This document shows, piece by piece, positions 32,587 through 41,622 of a DNA stretch of 64,000 bases. Within the stretch, counting starts at the first letter, position 1, and every line of letters begins with the position of its first letter. The notes beneath the pieces are model-generated. The model was not told the DNA's origin, made no database searches, and saw only the letters and a list, made by a program, of their open reading frames with translations. The position numbers were made by a program, and so were the translations under genes. Source of the DNA: Winogradskya consettensis (GTDB lineage: Bacteria > Actinomycetota > Actinomycetes > Mycobacteriales > Micromonosporaceae). The stretch spans positions 1-64,000 of the forward strand of contig NZ_BOQP01000025.1 of assembly GCF_018332715.1 (NCBI RefSeq). The letters run 5' to 3'.

Positions 32587-33261
32587 TCAGTCTTCTCCGC
32601 CGGACGCCGCCTTGAACGCGACATCGCTCACGTCCGCGGCCACCTCGGTGAGGTCCGTCCCGTACGCGGCCGGCTCCCGCACACGCAGGACCAGGCAGAA
32701 CTCCTGGGGCAGGTCCCCGTAGTGCTTCGCGAGGTAGCGGGCGGCGGCGAGATTGCCGTCGGAGGCGAGCCCACCCAGGTAGAAGACCGGTGCCGGAGCA
32801 CGGAAACAGGCGAGCAGGGCATAGCTGTTCTCGGGATCGTTGACGTACGTCGTGCCACCCACCGAGAATCCGCGGTTCTCGTACGCGATGCCGCGCAACG
32901 CCGAGCGCAGGTGCACGGCGGTACGTGGGTTGACCGTGGGCCCGCCGACGCAGAATTCGGCGGACCGGCCCAGCTCCTGACGGATGTCGGCGCCGCCGAT
33001 CAGGTCCGTGCGCCCGCCGCACTCGCGAACGAGGGTGGCCAGTTCGACCAGGGCGGCCACGTCACGGCGGTGCACGCTCAGCTCGCTGGGGGAGGAATGG
33101 TGCCGGCCGGTGACGAGCAGGCTGCTCACCCCGGGGGTGACGCCGAAAAATGCGCGTTCACGGTCCAGGCGGCGGCGCCGGATCGCGAACTGGGCGAGCC
33201 AGACGGCGGTGCCGGCGATGACGCTGGCCAAGAGATTGATGAGAAGATCGACCACCCGCAC
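32587..33261 (-). CDS. Membrane-anchored protein of unknown function
   Basis: 224 residues. One N-terminal membrane helix (LLINLLASVIAGTAVWLAQF) is followed by RRRRLDRERAFFG, then a soluble domain with SSLLVTGRHHSSPSELSV, DLIGGADIRQELG, AEFCVGGPTVNPRTAVHLRS and FYLGGLASDGNLAAARYLAKHYGDL (landmark). I have seen similar uncharacterised actinobacterial proteins annotated as secreted, but do not recognise a functional family. The alpha/beta pattern of the soluble part suggests a nucleotide-like fold, which is inference. Confidence 0.65.
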   Translation of the reverse strand: MRVVDLLINLLASVIAGTAVWLAQFAIRRRRLDRERAFFGVTPGVSSLLVTGRHHSSPSELSVHRRDVAALVELATLVRECGGRTDLIGGADIRQELGRSAEFCVGGPTVNPRTAVHLRSALRGIAYENRGFSVGGTTYVNDPENSYALLACFRAPAPVFYLGGLASDGNLAAARYLAKHYGDLPQEFCLVLRVREPAAYGTDLTEVAADVSDVAFKAASGGED

Positions 33262-33267
33262 ACGGTG

Positions 33268-34290
33268 TCAGGCCGAGTCGCGCAGCACCAATGTGGGCTG
33301 GAACGTCACCGAGCGCGGCAGCCGGCCGGGGCTCGCGATGTGGGCCATCAGCACCTCGGCCATCTCCGCCGCCATCTCCTCGACCGGCTGACGGATCGTG
33401 GTCAGCAGCGGGCGGCAGTCCAGCGCGGCGCTGCTGTCGTCGAAGCCGACCACGGCGATGTCGTCGGGGACCCGCCGGCCGAGATCCTGCACCGCCCGCA
33501 GCGCACCCTCGGCCATCAGGTCGTTCCCGACGAAGAGCCCGTCGATGCCGGGGTGCTCGGCGAGCAGCCGCCGCGCGCCCTCCTCGCCGCCGTGCCGGGT
33601 GAAGTCGCCCTCGACCGTCGGCACCTCGGCAAGGCCACGGTTGGCGAGGTAGGACCGGAACCCGTCGAGCCGGTCCTGGCCGGAGGGGATGTCGAGCGGG
33701 CCGCTGATCGTGGCGAGCCGCCGGCAGCCCCGCGCGAGCAGGTGCTCGGCCGCGAGCCGGGCACCGAGGCGCTGGTCGACGTCGACGAAGCTGGCCGCGA
33801 GCGGCGACGCGGGACGGGCCGACACCACCGCGGGGATGCCCAGCTCGTGCACCTGGCGGGGGAGCGGGTCCTGCTCGTGGCTGCTGATCAGCAGCACGCC
33901 GTCGACGTGGCCCTGACGCAGGTAACGCAGCACGTGGTGATGGTCGGCCGAGTCCGTCGGGATGATCACCAGGTGGATGTCGTGCGGGCGCAGCGCCCCG
34001 GTCGCCCCGGCGGTGATCCGGCCGAAGTACGGGTCGGTGAAGATCCGGTTCAGGAACGACGAGTCGTGCGGGCGGTCCGGCTCGGAGATCACCAGCGCCA
34101 CGGAGTTCGACTTGCGGGTGACCAGCGAGCGGGCCGCGACGTTCGGGACGTACCCGGTATCGGCGATGGCCCGCTCGACGATCTCGCGGATCTTCGCGTC
34201 GACGGTCGTCGCGCCGTTGATCACCCGGGACACGGTGGCCCGGGAGACTCCGGCCGCTTCCGCCACCTGGTCCATCGTCGGGTTCTTCAT
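33268..34290 (-). CDS. LacI-family transcriptional repressor
   Basis: 340 residues from ATG 34290. The N-terminal LacI HTH reads MDQVAEAAGVSRATVSRVIN with the hinge NVAARSLVTRKS. The C-terminal domain is a periplasmic-binding-protein fold with NSVALVISEPD, GVLLISSHEQDPL, RLATISGPLDIPSGQDRLDGF (landmark), FVGNDLMAEGALRAV and VVGFDDSSAALDCRPLLTTIRQP (landmark). It follows the GH16 and DUF1996 genes on the same strand after a strong hairpin, and AGCGCT palindromes before the glucanase genes are its likely sites. A beta-glucan oligosaccharide is the likely inducer (inference). Confidence 0.92.
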   Translation of the reverse strand: MKNPTMDQVAEAAGVSRATVSRVINGATTVDAKIREIVERAIADTGYVPNVAARSLVTRKSNSVALVISEPDRPHDSSFLNRIFTDPYFGRITAGATGALRPHDIHLVIIPTDSADHHHVLRYLRQGHVDGVLLISSHEQDPLPRQVHELGIPAVVSARPASPLAASFVDVDQRLGARLAAEHLLARGCRRLATISGPLDIPSGQDRLDGFRSYLANRGLAEVPTVEGDFTRHGGEEGARRLLAEHPGIDGLFVGNDLMAEGALRAVQDLGRRVPDDIAVVGFDDSSAALDCRPLLTTIRQPVEEMAAEMAEVLMAHIASPGRLPRSVTFQPTLVLRDSA

Positions 34291-34326
34291 CGCGTTTGTT
34301 ATAGCAGCGCCCCCTGTGGGCCCTGT

Positions 34327-34365
34327 GCCCCAACGGCCCGGACGTTGCTTGCGGGCCGTTGGGGC
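34327..34365 (-). terminator. Terminator between DUF1996 gene and lacI gene
   Basis: A perfect 14-bp inverted repeat, GCCCCAACGGCCCG (34327-34340) with its complement at 34352-34365 and an 11-base loop, lies 7 bp past the DUF1996 stop. It should end most transcripts of the GH16-DUF1996 operon before the repressor gene. Confidence 0.8.
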
Positions 34366-34372
34366 AGCCATC

Positions 34373-35635
34373 TCAGGGACGACCGTTCGCGCCGCACTTG
34401 ATGATGGGCCGGATGCAGTCGTTGACCCGGCGGGCCAGCTCGTCGACCGGCCACGCGTTGAAGAAGTCGCCGTGCATCGTGTAGCCGCGGCCCGACGCGA
34501 GCCGGAACCCGGCGGTGTTGCCGTTGACGGGGTAGCGCATGACCTGGCGCAGCTTCGGCACGACCACCGGGTGGCTGGCCGGGCAGGCGTTGTTCACCGG
34601 GTACGCCATGTGGCTCTTGTGATCGGCGGAGTCCAGGTTCACCCCGTCCCAGCAGTGCGGGAAATCGAGGTAGGACTCCAGCATCGAGCCCGCCGGGCAG
34701 GTCACGAAGTCGTGCGACGAGCCCGCGTCCCCGGCGCCCAGGCAGGACCACCGGGAGATCGTGTTGTCGTCCGGTCCGGTGGCCTTCGCGTTGCCGGCCA
34801 CGATCCGCAATCCGAGCGGGAACGGCTGCGTCGTGGCGATCAGCGCGTCACTGACCCCCTCGCCGAGGTAGTAGAAGACGCCGGTGGTCGGTTCGACCGG
34901 GACGTCGTTGTTGTAGAACGTCGGGATCCAGTACGCGGACTTGTCGATCGACGGGTTGCAGTTGCTGTTCGCGTTGATGAGATCCGTGACCGTGGTGCTC
35001 GCCTTGGTCGTCTCGCTGCCGAAGAAGCTGTGCATGTGCGAGGCGCCGGGCAGGTTGGGGAAGATGATCGGGTCGTCCGGCAGGCGGTGACTGGCCGGGC
35101 AGTCGGCGAGGAATTCCGCCACGCGTACGGCGCCGGGCGGGACGGTCGGCGGGACCGTTGGGCCGCCGCCGGTGCCGTACACCTCGAACTCCGCCAGCGA
35201 GACACCCCACTGGGTGGCGCGGGCGGTCGACTGCACCCGCACGTAGCGCCCCGAGCCGGACACCGCGACCGTCTGGCGGCCGACGGCACCGGTCAGGCCG
35301 GTCTTCAGGTTCGTCCAGGTGCTGGCGTTGGCGGAGATCTGGAGATTGAAGGTACGCGCGTACGCCGTCTCCCAGTCGAGCACGATCGACGACACGTTCG
35401 CCGTCCCACCGAGGTCGACCTGGAGCCACTGCGGGTCGCTGAACGCGCTCGACCAGCGGGTGCCGGCGTTGCCGTCGACGGCGTTCGAGGCGGGGAAGGC
35501 TGCTGACTCGGTGGAGGACGCGGTGGCCGTACGTCCCTGGGAGAGCAGGCCGTCGGCGGCGCTGGCACCGGTCTGGGTCAAGGCTAGATAGGCGGTCATG
35601 ACGACTGCGGCGGTTGCCGCGAGAGTCTTACGCAT
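34373..35635 (-). CDS. Secreted discoidin (F5/8 type C)-DUF1996 protein
   Basis: 420 residues from ATG 35635. A signal peptide ends near GASA-AD. A discoidin/CBM32-like domain follows (about 30-160, with RTATASSTESAAFPASNAVDGN and TRWSSAFSDPQWLQVDLGG as landmarks), then a short Pro/Thr linker and a DUF1996 domain (about 185-410) with DDPIIFPNLPGASHMHSFFG, SAYWIPTFYNN, HDFVTCPAG and FPHCWDG. Many His, Asp and Cys residues are conserved. DUF1996 is common in fungi and actinomycetes and lacks an assigned activity. It follows GH16 by 65 bp, so a role on beta-glucan is plausible. Confidence 0.88.
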   Translation of the reverse strand: MRKTLAATAAVVMTAYLALTQTGASAADGLLSQGRTATASSTESAAFPASNAVDGNAGTRWSSAFSDPQWLQVDLGGTANVSSIVLDWETAYARTFNLQISANASTWTNLKTGLTGAVGRQTVAVSGSGRYVRVQSTARATQWGVSLAEFEVYGTGGGPTVPPTVPPGAVRVAEFLADCPASHRLPDDPIIFPNLPGASHMHSFFGSETTKASTTVTDLINANSNCNPSIDKSAYWIPTFYNNDVPVEPTTGVFYYLGEGVSDALIATTQPFPLGLRIVAGNAKATGPDDNTISRWSCLGAGDAGSSHDFVTCPAGSMLESYLDFPHCWDGVNLDSADHKSHMAYPVNNACPASHPVVVPKLRQVMRYPVNGNTAGFRLASGRGYTMHGDFFNAWPVDELARRVNDCIRPIIKCGANGRP

Positions 35636-35700
35636 GGGATTCCTTTCCCGAGCCGGGGCAGGGATGGGGGCCCTGCCCCGGCGGGCTGGATGCGGGTCGG

Positions 35701-37419
35701 CTACTGGTAGACGCGGACGTAGTCGACGAGCATCCGGGCGGGGAACGGGGTAGAGGCGTCGATCGGGCCGGGGAAGTCGCCGCCGACCGCGAGGTTGAGG
35801 ATGATGTAGAACGGGTGGTCGAAGATCCACGGGCCGCGGGTGGCCTCGACGGTCGCCTTGCTGGCGTAGAAGACCTGGTTGCCGTCCAGCAGGAACTTGA
35901 TGCCCTTGCTGTCCCACTCGGCCGCCCAGACGTGGAAGTCCTGGGAGAGGTCGACGGTGGCGTACTTCTGGCCGTAGCCGCCGGCGCCGTTGTACTGCGG
36001 GGCGTGCAGCGTGGAGTAGGCCTCGCTGGTGTTGCGGCCGAGGACCTCCATGATGTCGACCTCGCCGTTGTAGGGCCACGGCCGGCCGGTGAGGAAGTCG
36101 GCGCCCATCATCCAGAACGCGGGCCACAGGCCGTTGCCCTTCGGCACCTTGATCCGGGCCTCGACCCGGCCGTACTGCACCTGGAACTTGTTGCTGGTGT
36201 TCATCCGGGCGGAGGTGTACTCGCGGCCGTTCGAGGCCTCCTTGCGCGCCTCGATCACCAGGTTGCCCTGGCCGTCCGTCTTCGCGTTGTTGCTGTTCTC
36301 GGTGTAGTACTGGACCTCACCGTTCTGCGGGACGCCCGGGTCGTACGTCCACTTCGCGGTGCTCGGCTTGGTGCCCGACGGGTCGTTGAACTCGTCGTTG
36401 TAGACCAGCCGGGTCGCCGGGAACGCAGGGTCGGCGGGGCGCGCCGGCGGGGTGTTGGGGGCGCCGCCGGTGCCGTAGACGTTGAAGTCGTAGAGCGAGT
36501 AGCCGTACGTGCTGACCCGCGCGGTGCCGTACATCCGCACGTAGCGCCCGGTGCCGGTGACGTTCAGGACTTCCTTGAACCCGTGGCCGGTCGTGGTCGA
36601 GTAGATGTCGGTCCAGGTCGTGGCGTTCGGCGAGACCTGGATCTTGTACGCCGTCGCGTACGCCGGGTCCCACTGCAGCTCGACGCGGCTGATCTGGGCC
36701 GTGGCGCCGAGGTCGACGTAGATCCAGCCCGGGTCCACCCAGCCGTTCGTCGAGCTCGTCGCCCAGCGGGTGGCCGGGTCGAGGTCGAACGCCTTGTTCG
36801 CGGTGCACGGGTTGCAGTTGACGTCGTTCTGCTCGGTGGAGGCGAACGCGGGCTTGTTGTAGGAGAGCAGCGTTCCGGTGCCCGGGTCCGGCGGCGGGGT
36901 GGTGGTGCCGTTCGCGTACACCTGGAATTCCCAGAGCGAGTAGCCGTACGCCGGGAGCGCCCGCTGGGTCAGGTTGAGCCGGACGTAGCGGGCGGTGCCG
37001 CTGACCGTGATGCTCTGCGCGCCGGCGTTGCCGCTGAGGGTGGCGGTGGCGTCGGTCCACGTCGAGTCGTTGGTGGAGAACTGGACGGTGAAGGCGCTGG
37101 CGTACGCGCCCTCCCAGTTCAGGTTGACCCGGGTGACCGCGGTCGGGGCACCGAGGTCGACCTTGAGCCACTGGGGGGTGGCCAGGAACGCGCTCGACCA
37201 GCGGGTGCCGGTGTTGCCGTCGGTGGCGGCGGAGGCGGGCGTGCCCTCCCACTCGACGGACGAGGCGGTGGTCGGTTTGCCCTGCGAGACGATCGCCTCG
37301 GCGGCCGAGGCGCTGCCCGGTGTCGCTACGAAGTAGGCACCGGCCAGGGCCAGGAGTGCGGCGCTGAGAGTGGCGAGGCGTGTCCGCCTACCACCGCCGC
37401 GGGACTTGGCAGAACTCAT
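35701..37419 (-). CDS. GH16 beta-1,3-glucanase with two discoidin modules
   Basis: 572 residues. A signal peptide (about 1-40) is followed by two discoidin/CBM32-like domains (about 42-175 and 185-330; ASSVEWEGTPASAATDGN and ASTEQNDVNCNPCTANKAFD are equivalent loops) and a C-terminal GH16 domain (about 335-572). The catalytic signature is GEVDIMEVLG with nucleophile Glu453 and acid/base Glu458. It should cleave internal beta-1,3 or mixed-linkage glucans with retention. The second discoidin loop carries a CNPC pair, perhaps a disulfide. It is the first gene of the operon with the DUF1996 protein and has several LacI-type sites upstream. Confidence 0.93.
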   Translation of the reverse strand: MSSAKSRGGGRRTRLATLSAALLALAGAYFVATPGSASAAEAIVSQGKPTTASSVEWEGTPASAATDGNTGTRWSSAFLATPQWLKVDLGAPTAVTRVNLNWEGAYASAFTVQFSTNDSTWTDATATLSGNAGAQSITVSGTARYVRLNLTQRALPAYGYSLWEFQVYANGTTTPPPDPGTGTLLSYNKPAFASTEQNDVNCNPCTANKAFDLDPATRWATSSTNGWVDPGWIYVDLGATAQISRVELQWDPAYATAYKIQVSPNATTWTDIYSTTTGHGFKEVLNVTGTGRYVRMYGTARVSTYGYSLYDFNVYGTGGAPNTPPARPADPAFPATRLVYNDEFNDPSGTKPSTAKWTYDPGVPQNGEVQYYTENSNNAKTDGQGNLVIEARKEASNGREYTSARMNTSNKFQVQYGRVEARIKVPKGNGLWPAFWMMGADFLTGRPWPYNGEVDIMEVLGRNTSEAYSTLHAPQYNGAGGYGQKYATVDLSQDFHVWAAEWDSKGIKFLLDGNQVFYASKATVEATRGPWIFDHPFYIILNLAVGGDFPGPIDASTPFPARMLVDYVRVYQ

Positions 37420-37464
37420 GCGGGGTCCTCCTTGCGGGGAATCAAGGATGTGTCGTGGGGATTA

Positions 37465-37576
37465 CCGGGCGCTTTCCGGGTTGTTCCGGGGGAAAGAAAG
37501 CGCTCTATGTGACGACACTGTGAACCAGCGACTTCATGGGTGTCAATGCCTGTCAGAAGCTCGGGAAGCGCTTCCC
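37465..37576 (-). promoter_or_regulatory. GH16 promoter with three LacI-type operators
   Basis: The 312-bp gap 37420-37731 holds no gene but strong signals. On the minus strand TTGACA (37546-37541) is 17 bp from TCACAGTGT (37523-37515). GGGAAGCGCTTCCC, a perfect 14-bp palindrome, lies upstream at 37563-37576. TAGAGCGCTTTC lies just downstream at 37507-37496, and a weaker CGGAAAGCGCCCG near 37479-37466. Centres of the two better sites are 68 bp apart, suited to looping. Confidence 0.72.
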
Positions 37577-37731
37577 CAAGAGTGTTCCCGGCGGGTTTCC
37601 GAGCCGGATGTGCAGGTCGGCGCGCTGCGGCAGCCGGGCGCGCGGCATCCCGCCGGGTGCGGGAACCTCGAAGTTCCGGAACCTGGCGCCGGGAATGTCG
37701 GTAATGTGAGGAGTATCAGGAAAAGAAGGGT

Positions 37732-38388
37732 TTAGCGGGCGTGCGAGTCCACGTCGAGCGTCGAGGCCACGAAGCCGGTGACCAGCCGGGTCCAGAAGAC
37801 CGGGCGGCGCAGCAGCGCATGCGTCTCCCCGGGCACGGGCACGAACGAGGCTCCCACCCGAGCGGCGTACGCGGCCGAAGCAGCCGGATCCGTCACTTGA
37901 TCGCCGTCACCGTGCGCAATCACGATCGGGACCTGAGACTGTGGCTCCGGCTCCCCGGGCTCGATCCACGGCGCCAGCGCGCACACTCCCGCGACACCCG
38001 GCTCGCCCGCCAGCCGCAACGCCGTCCGGCCGCCCATCGAATGCCCCACGAGCACGATCTGCGCCCCCGGATGCAGCCGCCGGGCCTCGTCCAGCGCCCA
38101 GCGCGCGTCGGTCAACGGGTCCTCGGCCGCGCCGTTCCAGCCACGCAGGCGGTAACGCAGCAGCCACACCGCCACCTCGTCGGCACGCGTCCGGGAACGC
38201 ACAGCCCGTGCGAACGGCACCATCCGCAGGTACGCGAGCCCGCGCCGGGCCGGCTCGGCACTGGTCGCCCGGCCGCCGTGCAGCAGCAGAACCACCGCGC
38301 GAGCACCCTCGCGGGGACCGGACATGGACAGGTGCGGAGAGGTCACGTCCTTAGTTCGGCGCGCGACCTCGTTCGGGTGGGTGCTCAT
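37732..38388 (-). CDS. Alpha/beta hydrolase, dienelactone hydrolase-like
   Basis: 218 residues from ATG 38388. It has VVLLLHGGRATS, a nucleophile elbow GHSMGGRTALRLAG, a likely acid in HGDGDQVTDP and His in VPGETHALLRR, so the Ser-Asp-His triad is complete. No signal peptide. Acts on an unknown ester or thioester. It is divergent from the lipid-modification operon by 77 bp, which may reflect shared control or chance. Confidence 0.83.
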   Translation of the reverse strand: MSTHPNEVARRTKDVTSPHLSMSGPREGARAVVLLLHGGRATSAEPARRGLAYLRMVPFARAVRSRTRADEVAVWLLRYRLRGWNGAAEDPLTDARWALDEARRLHPGAQIVLVGHSMGGRTALRLAGEPGVAGVCALAPWIEPGEPEPQSQVPIVIAHGDGDQVTDPAASAAYAARVGASFVPVPGETHALLRRPVFWTRLVTGFVASTLDVDSHAR

Positions 38389-38465
38389 CGGGTTCCAATC
38401 CGGGGCGGTTCCGGTGCCGAATCGCCTCACGAACAACTTGTACCCGCGAAAGCTGGGGGAATTCC

Positions 38466-39704
38466 ATGAGATCGGTCGCAGTGATTGGGGCTGGAGTGTC
38501 CGGGCTCACCGCGGCGTACCTGCTGCGCAACGCCCGCGACGTCACGCTCTACGAGGCGGACGCCCGGCTCGGTGGCCACGCGCACACCCATGACGTGCCT
38601 GACGCGGCGGGTCCGCTGGCCGTCGACTCCGGGTTCATCGTGCACAACCGGCGGACGTACCCGATGCTGCTGAAACTCTTCGGGGAGCTGGGGGTGCCGA
38701 CCCAGGAGACCGAAATGAGCATGTCGGTCACCTGCCGGGGCTGCGGCCTCGAATACGCCGGCGCGAAGGGCGCGAGCGGTCTGTTCGCCCGCCCGCCGGG
38801 CCCGCGCTACCTCGCCACGCTGGCCCAGGTGCCGCTCTTCCACCGCCGGGCCCGCGCGCTGCTGGCCACCGCCGAGGACATCACGCTCGGTGAGTTCTTG
38901 CGCCGGGGCCACTACAGCGCGTACTTCGTCCGGCACTTCGTCATCCCGCTCGTCTCGGCGGTCTGGTCCTGCGGCACCGAGGTGGTCGCCGACTACCCGG
39001 CCCGCTACCTGTTCACCTTCCTGGCCCATCACGGGATGCTCAGCGTCACCGGCTCACCGACGTGGATGACCGTGACCGGTGGGTCGCGCACCTACGTCGA
39101 CCTGCTCGCCAAGGAGCTCACCGCGGTCAGGGCGGCGACCCCGATCCGATCCCTTACGCGTACGCCCGAAGGTGTCGAGCTCCGCGACGACGCCGACGGG
39201 GTGCACCGCTACGACGAGGTCGTGATCGCCACCCACGCCGACCAGGCCCTCGCGCTGCTCGCCGACCCGACCGACGCCGAGCGCCGCACGCTCGGGGCGT
39301 TTCGCTACTCGACCAACGAGACGCTCCTGCACACCGATACCGGGGTGCTGCCCCGTGCGCACAACGCCCGCGCGAGCTGGAACTACCTTCTCCCCGGCTG
39401 CCGGCCGGACAGCGGGCCGCCCCGGGTCACGTACGACATGAACCGGCTCCAGCGCCTCGACGCCCGCGACCACTACCTGGTGACGCTGAACGCCGGGCCG
39501 CGGGTGCGCGACGAGGCGGTGCTGGCCCGGATGACGTACGCGCACCCGATCTACACACCCGCCTCGGTCGCCGCGCAACGGGACCTTCCCGGGCTGAACG
39601 ACGGCCGGACCGCGTACGCCGGCGCGTACCACGGCTGGGGCTTCCACGAGGACGGCTGCCGCTCCGGGGTCACCGCCGCCGCGTCGCTGGGGGTGGCCTG
39701 GTGA
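38466..39704 (+). CDS. FAD-dependent amine-oxidase-like flavoprotein of lipid operon
   Basis: 412 residues. The N-terminal Rossmann FAD site reads VAVIGAGVSGLTAAYLLRNARDVTLYEA (landmark), followed by GGHAHTHDV. HNRRTYPMLLKLFGELGV, SGGSRTYVDL-like VTGGSRTYVDLLAKEL and the C-terminal YAGAYHGWGFHEDGC are typical of the flavoproteins found beside CFA synthases. Relatives take part in making branched or furan fatty acids, where a flavoprotein desaturates or reduces the acyl chain. GTGA overlap with the next gene. Confidence 0.85.
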   Translation: MRSVAVIGAGVSGLTAAYLLRNARDVTLYEADARLGGHAHTHDVPDAAGPLAVDSGFIVHNRRTYPMLLKLFGELGVPTQETEMSMSVTCRGCGLEYAGAKGASGLFARPPGPRYLATLAQVPLFHRRARALLATAEDITLGEFLRRGHYSAYFVRHFVIPLVSAVWSCGTEVVADYPARYLFTFLAHHGMLSVTGSPTWMTVTGGSRTYVDLLAKELTAVRAATPIRSLTRTPEGVELRDDADGVHRYDEVVIATHADQALALLADPTDAERRTLGAFRYSTNETLLHTDTGVLPRAHNARASWNYLLPGCRPDSGPPRVTYDMNRLQRLDARDHYLVTLNAGPRVRDEAVLARMTYAHPIYTPASVAAQRDLPGLNDGRTAYAGAYHGWGFHEDGCRSGVTAAASLGVAW

Positions 39705-40390
39705 AGCCGGTCATCTACGACAGCACGGTCCGGCACATCCGCACCGCACCGATCCGGCACGCGTTCAGCTACCACACGTACGAGTGGCTGATCGACCTCG
39801 ACGAGATGCCCCGCAACCGCGTCCTCGCCTCCTTCGAGGCCCGCGACCACTTCGGCGACCCGGCCTCGACGCTGCGCAGCAACACCGACGACTACCTCGC
39901 CGAGCACGGCATCGACCTCGACGGCGGGCGCATCCTGCTGCTCACCAACGCACGGGTCCTCGGGTACGTGTTCAACCCGCTCAGCGTCTACTGGTGTCAC
40001 CACAGCGACGGCCGGCTCGCCGCGGTGATCGCCGAGGTGCACAACACGTACGGCGGCCGGCACTGCTACCTGCTCGACCCGGACCAGGCGAACGTGGACA
40101 AGGAGTTCTACGTGTCGCCGTTCTTCCCGGTCGACGGCGCGTACCGGATGCACCTGCCCGTCCCGCACGAGAAGCTCGCGCTGACCATCGCGCTGGACCG
40201 CGACGGCGGCCGCCCGTTCGTGGCGAGCCTGCGCGGCCGGCGCCGGGCCGCGACCACCGCCGCACTGCTGCGCCACCCCTTCGTGACCGTTGCGGTCTCC
40301 GCCCGTATCCGGCTGCAGGGCATCCGCCTCTGGGCGCGCGGCCTGCCGGTACATCCCCGGCCCGCCTCTCGCATGGAGAAGATCTCGTGA
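39701..40390 (+). CDS. DUF1365 family protein
   Basis: 229 residues from GTG 39701, overlapping the previous stop by 4 bp. It has IRHAFSYHTYEWLIDLDEMP, ILLLTNARVLGYVFNPLSVYWCH (landmark), VHNTYGGRHCYLL and KEFYVSPFFPVDG, all characteristic of DUF1365. The family nearly always occurs between an FAD oxidoreductase and a CFA synthase. Function is unproven. It overlaps the following CFA gene by 4 bp. Confidence 0.88.
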   Translation: MKPVIYDSTVRHIRTAPIRHAFSYHTYEWLIDLDEMPRNRVLASFEARDHFGDPASTLRSNTDDYLAEHGIDLDGGRILLLTNARVLGYVFNPLSVYWCHHSDGRLAAVIAEVHNTYGGRHCYLLDPDQANVDKEFYVSPFFPVDGAYRMHLPVPHEKLALTIALDRDGGRPFVASLRGRRRAATTAALLRHPFVTVAVSARIRLQGIRLWARGLPVHPRPASRMEKIS

Positions 40391-41622
40391 CCACAGTCCT
40401 CGAACCCGTCGAAGTAGCCGCGCAGAGATGGCCCGACGTCGCGGTCACGCCGCGGGCACCGCTGCGCGCCCGGATCGCCGCCCGGATGTTCCGGAGCATC
40501 AGCGGACGGCTCGCGCTGCGGGTCGCGTACCCGGATGGGCGGGTGACCGGAACGACCGGGCCGATCCTGCGTCTCGTGCGGCCGCAGGCGTTCCACGCAC
40601 GCCTGGGCACCAACGGGCTGATCGGTTTTGGCGAGGCCTACCAGGCCGGCGACTGGGAGGCCGACGACCCGGTGGCGGTCCTGACCGTCTTCGCCGAGCG
40701 GATGGGCACGCTCATCCCGCCGCGGCTGCAATGGCTGCGGCACCTGCACGGCGCCCGCGCACCCCGCGCCGAACGCAACACGCGGGAGGGCGCGCGCAGC
40801 AACATCCACCGGCACTACGACCTGTCGAACGAGCTCTTCGCGCTCTTCCTCGATCCGTCGATGAGCTACTCCAGCGCCCTGTTCGACACCTCCGCCGACC
40901 TCGTCACCGCCCAGCACCGCAAGATCGACCGGCTGCTCGATGCCACCGGCGTCGGTCCCGGCTCCAAGGTCCTGGAGATAGGTACGGGCTGGGGTGAACT
41001 CGCCATCCGCGCGGCTCAGCGCGGCGCTTCGGTGCTCAGCGTGACGCTCTCCGCCGAGCAGCGGACCCTCGCCCTGCGCCGGGCCGCCGACGCGGGTGTG
41101 CTGGACCGGGTCGACGTGCGGCTCTGCGACTACCGCGAGATCGAACCGGTGGCCGGTGGCTACGACGCGATCCTCAGCGTGGAGATGATCGAGGCGGTCG
41201 GCGAGGCGTACTGGCAGACGTACGCCTCAGCGCTCGCCCGCCACCTAGCACCCGGCGGCACCGTCGGGCTACAGATGATCACCATGTCGCACGAGCGGCT
41301 CCTGGAGACGCGGAGCACGTACACCTGGATCCACAAATACATCTTCCCGGGCGGCCTGGTCCCGTCCGTCCCGGTGATCGAAGGCGTCCTCGCCGGCGCC
41401 GGGCTGCGGGTGCGCGACCGGCTCGACTTCGGCGCCGACTACGCCACCACGCTGCGGCACTGGCGGTCCGCCTTCCTCGACCGCCAGGACGAGGTCGCCG
41501 CGCTCGGCTTCGACGACACCTTCGTGCGGACCTGGAACTTCTACCTCGCGTACTGCGAAGCCGGCTTCGCCGCCGGCTACATCGACGTGGCCCAACTCGT
41601 GATCGGACGTCCCTGCTCATGA
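40387..41622 (+). CDS. Cyclopropane-fatty-acyl-phospholipid synthase family methyltransferase 1
   Basis: 411 residues from GTG 40387; the frame is open upstream, but that part is antisense-like to DUF1365. The N-terminal third is a lipid-binding-like domain. The core has NIHRHYDLSNELFALFLDPSMSYS (landmark), the SAM motif VLEIGTGWGELAIRAA, SVTLSAEQ, SVEMIEAVGEAYW and FPGGLVPSV. Such enzymes add a methylene or methyl group to unsaturated acyl chains of phospholipids. It ends in an ATGA overlap with a 30-codon ORF. Confidence 0.92.
   Translation: MTTVLEPVEVAAQRWPDVAVTPRAPLRARIAARMFRSISGRLALRVAYPDGRVTGTTGPILRLVRPQAFHARLGTNGLIGFGEAYQAGDWEADDPVAVLTVFAERMGTLIPPRLQWLRHLHGARAPRAERNTREGARSNIHRHYDLSNELFALFLDPSMSYSSALFDTSADLVTAQHRKIDRLLDATGVGPGSKVLEIGTGWGELAIRAAQRGASVLSVTLSAEQRTLALRRAADAGVLDRVDVRLCDYREIEPVAGGYDAILSVEMIEAVGEAYWQTYASALARHLAPGGTVGLQMITMSHERLLETRSTYTWIHKYIFPGGLVPSVPVIEGVLAGAGLRVRDRLDFGADYATTLRHWRSAFLDRQDEVAALGFDDTFVRTWNFYLAYCEAGFAAGYIDVAQLVIGRPCS

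Noticed and set aside
32506..34401. 631-codon plus-strand frame over the SDR, hypothetical and lacI genes
   Set aside because: It crosses three supported minus-strand genes and looks like a GC-skew shadow.
35614..37512. 632-codon open frame antisense to the GH16 gene
   Set aside because: Shadow of the glucanase; low-complexity Val/Arg/Gly sequence.
37500..37731. Plus-strand frame in the GH16 promoter region
   Set aside because: It runs across the promoter and operators, has no ribosome site and no similarity that I recognise.
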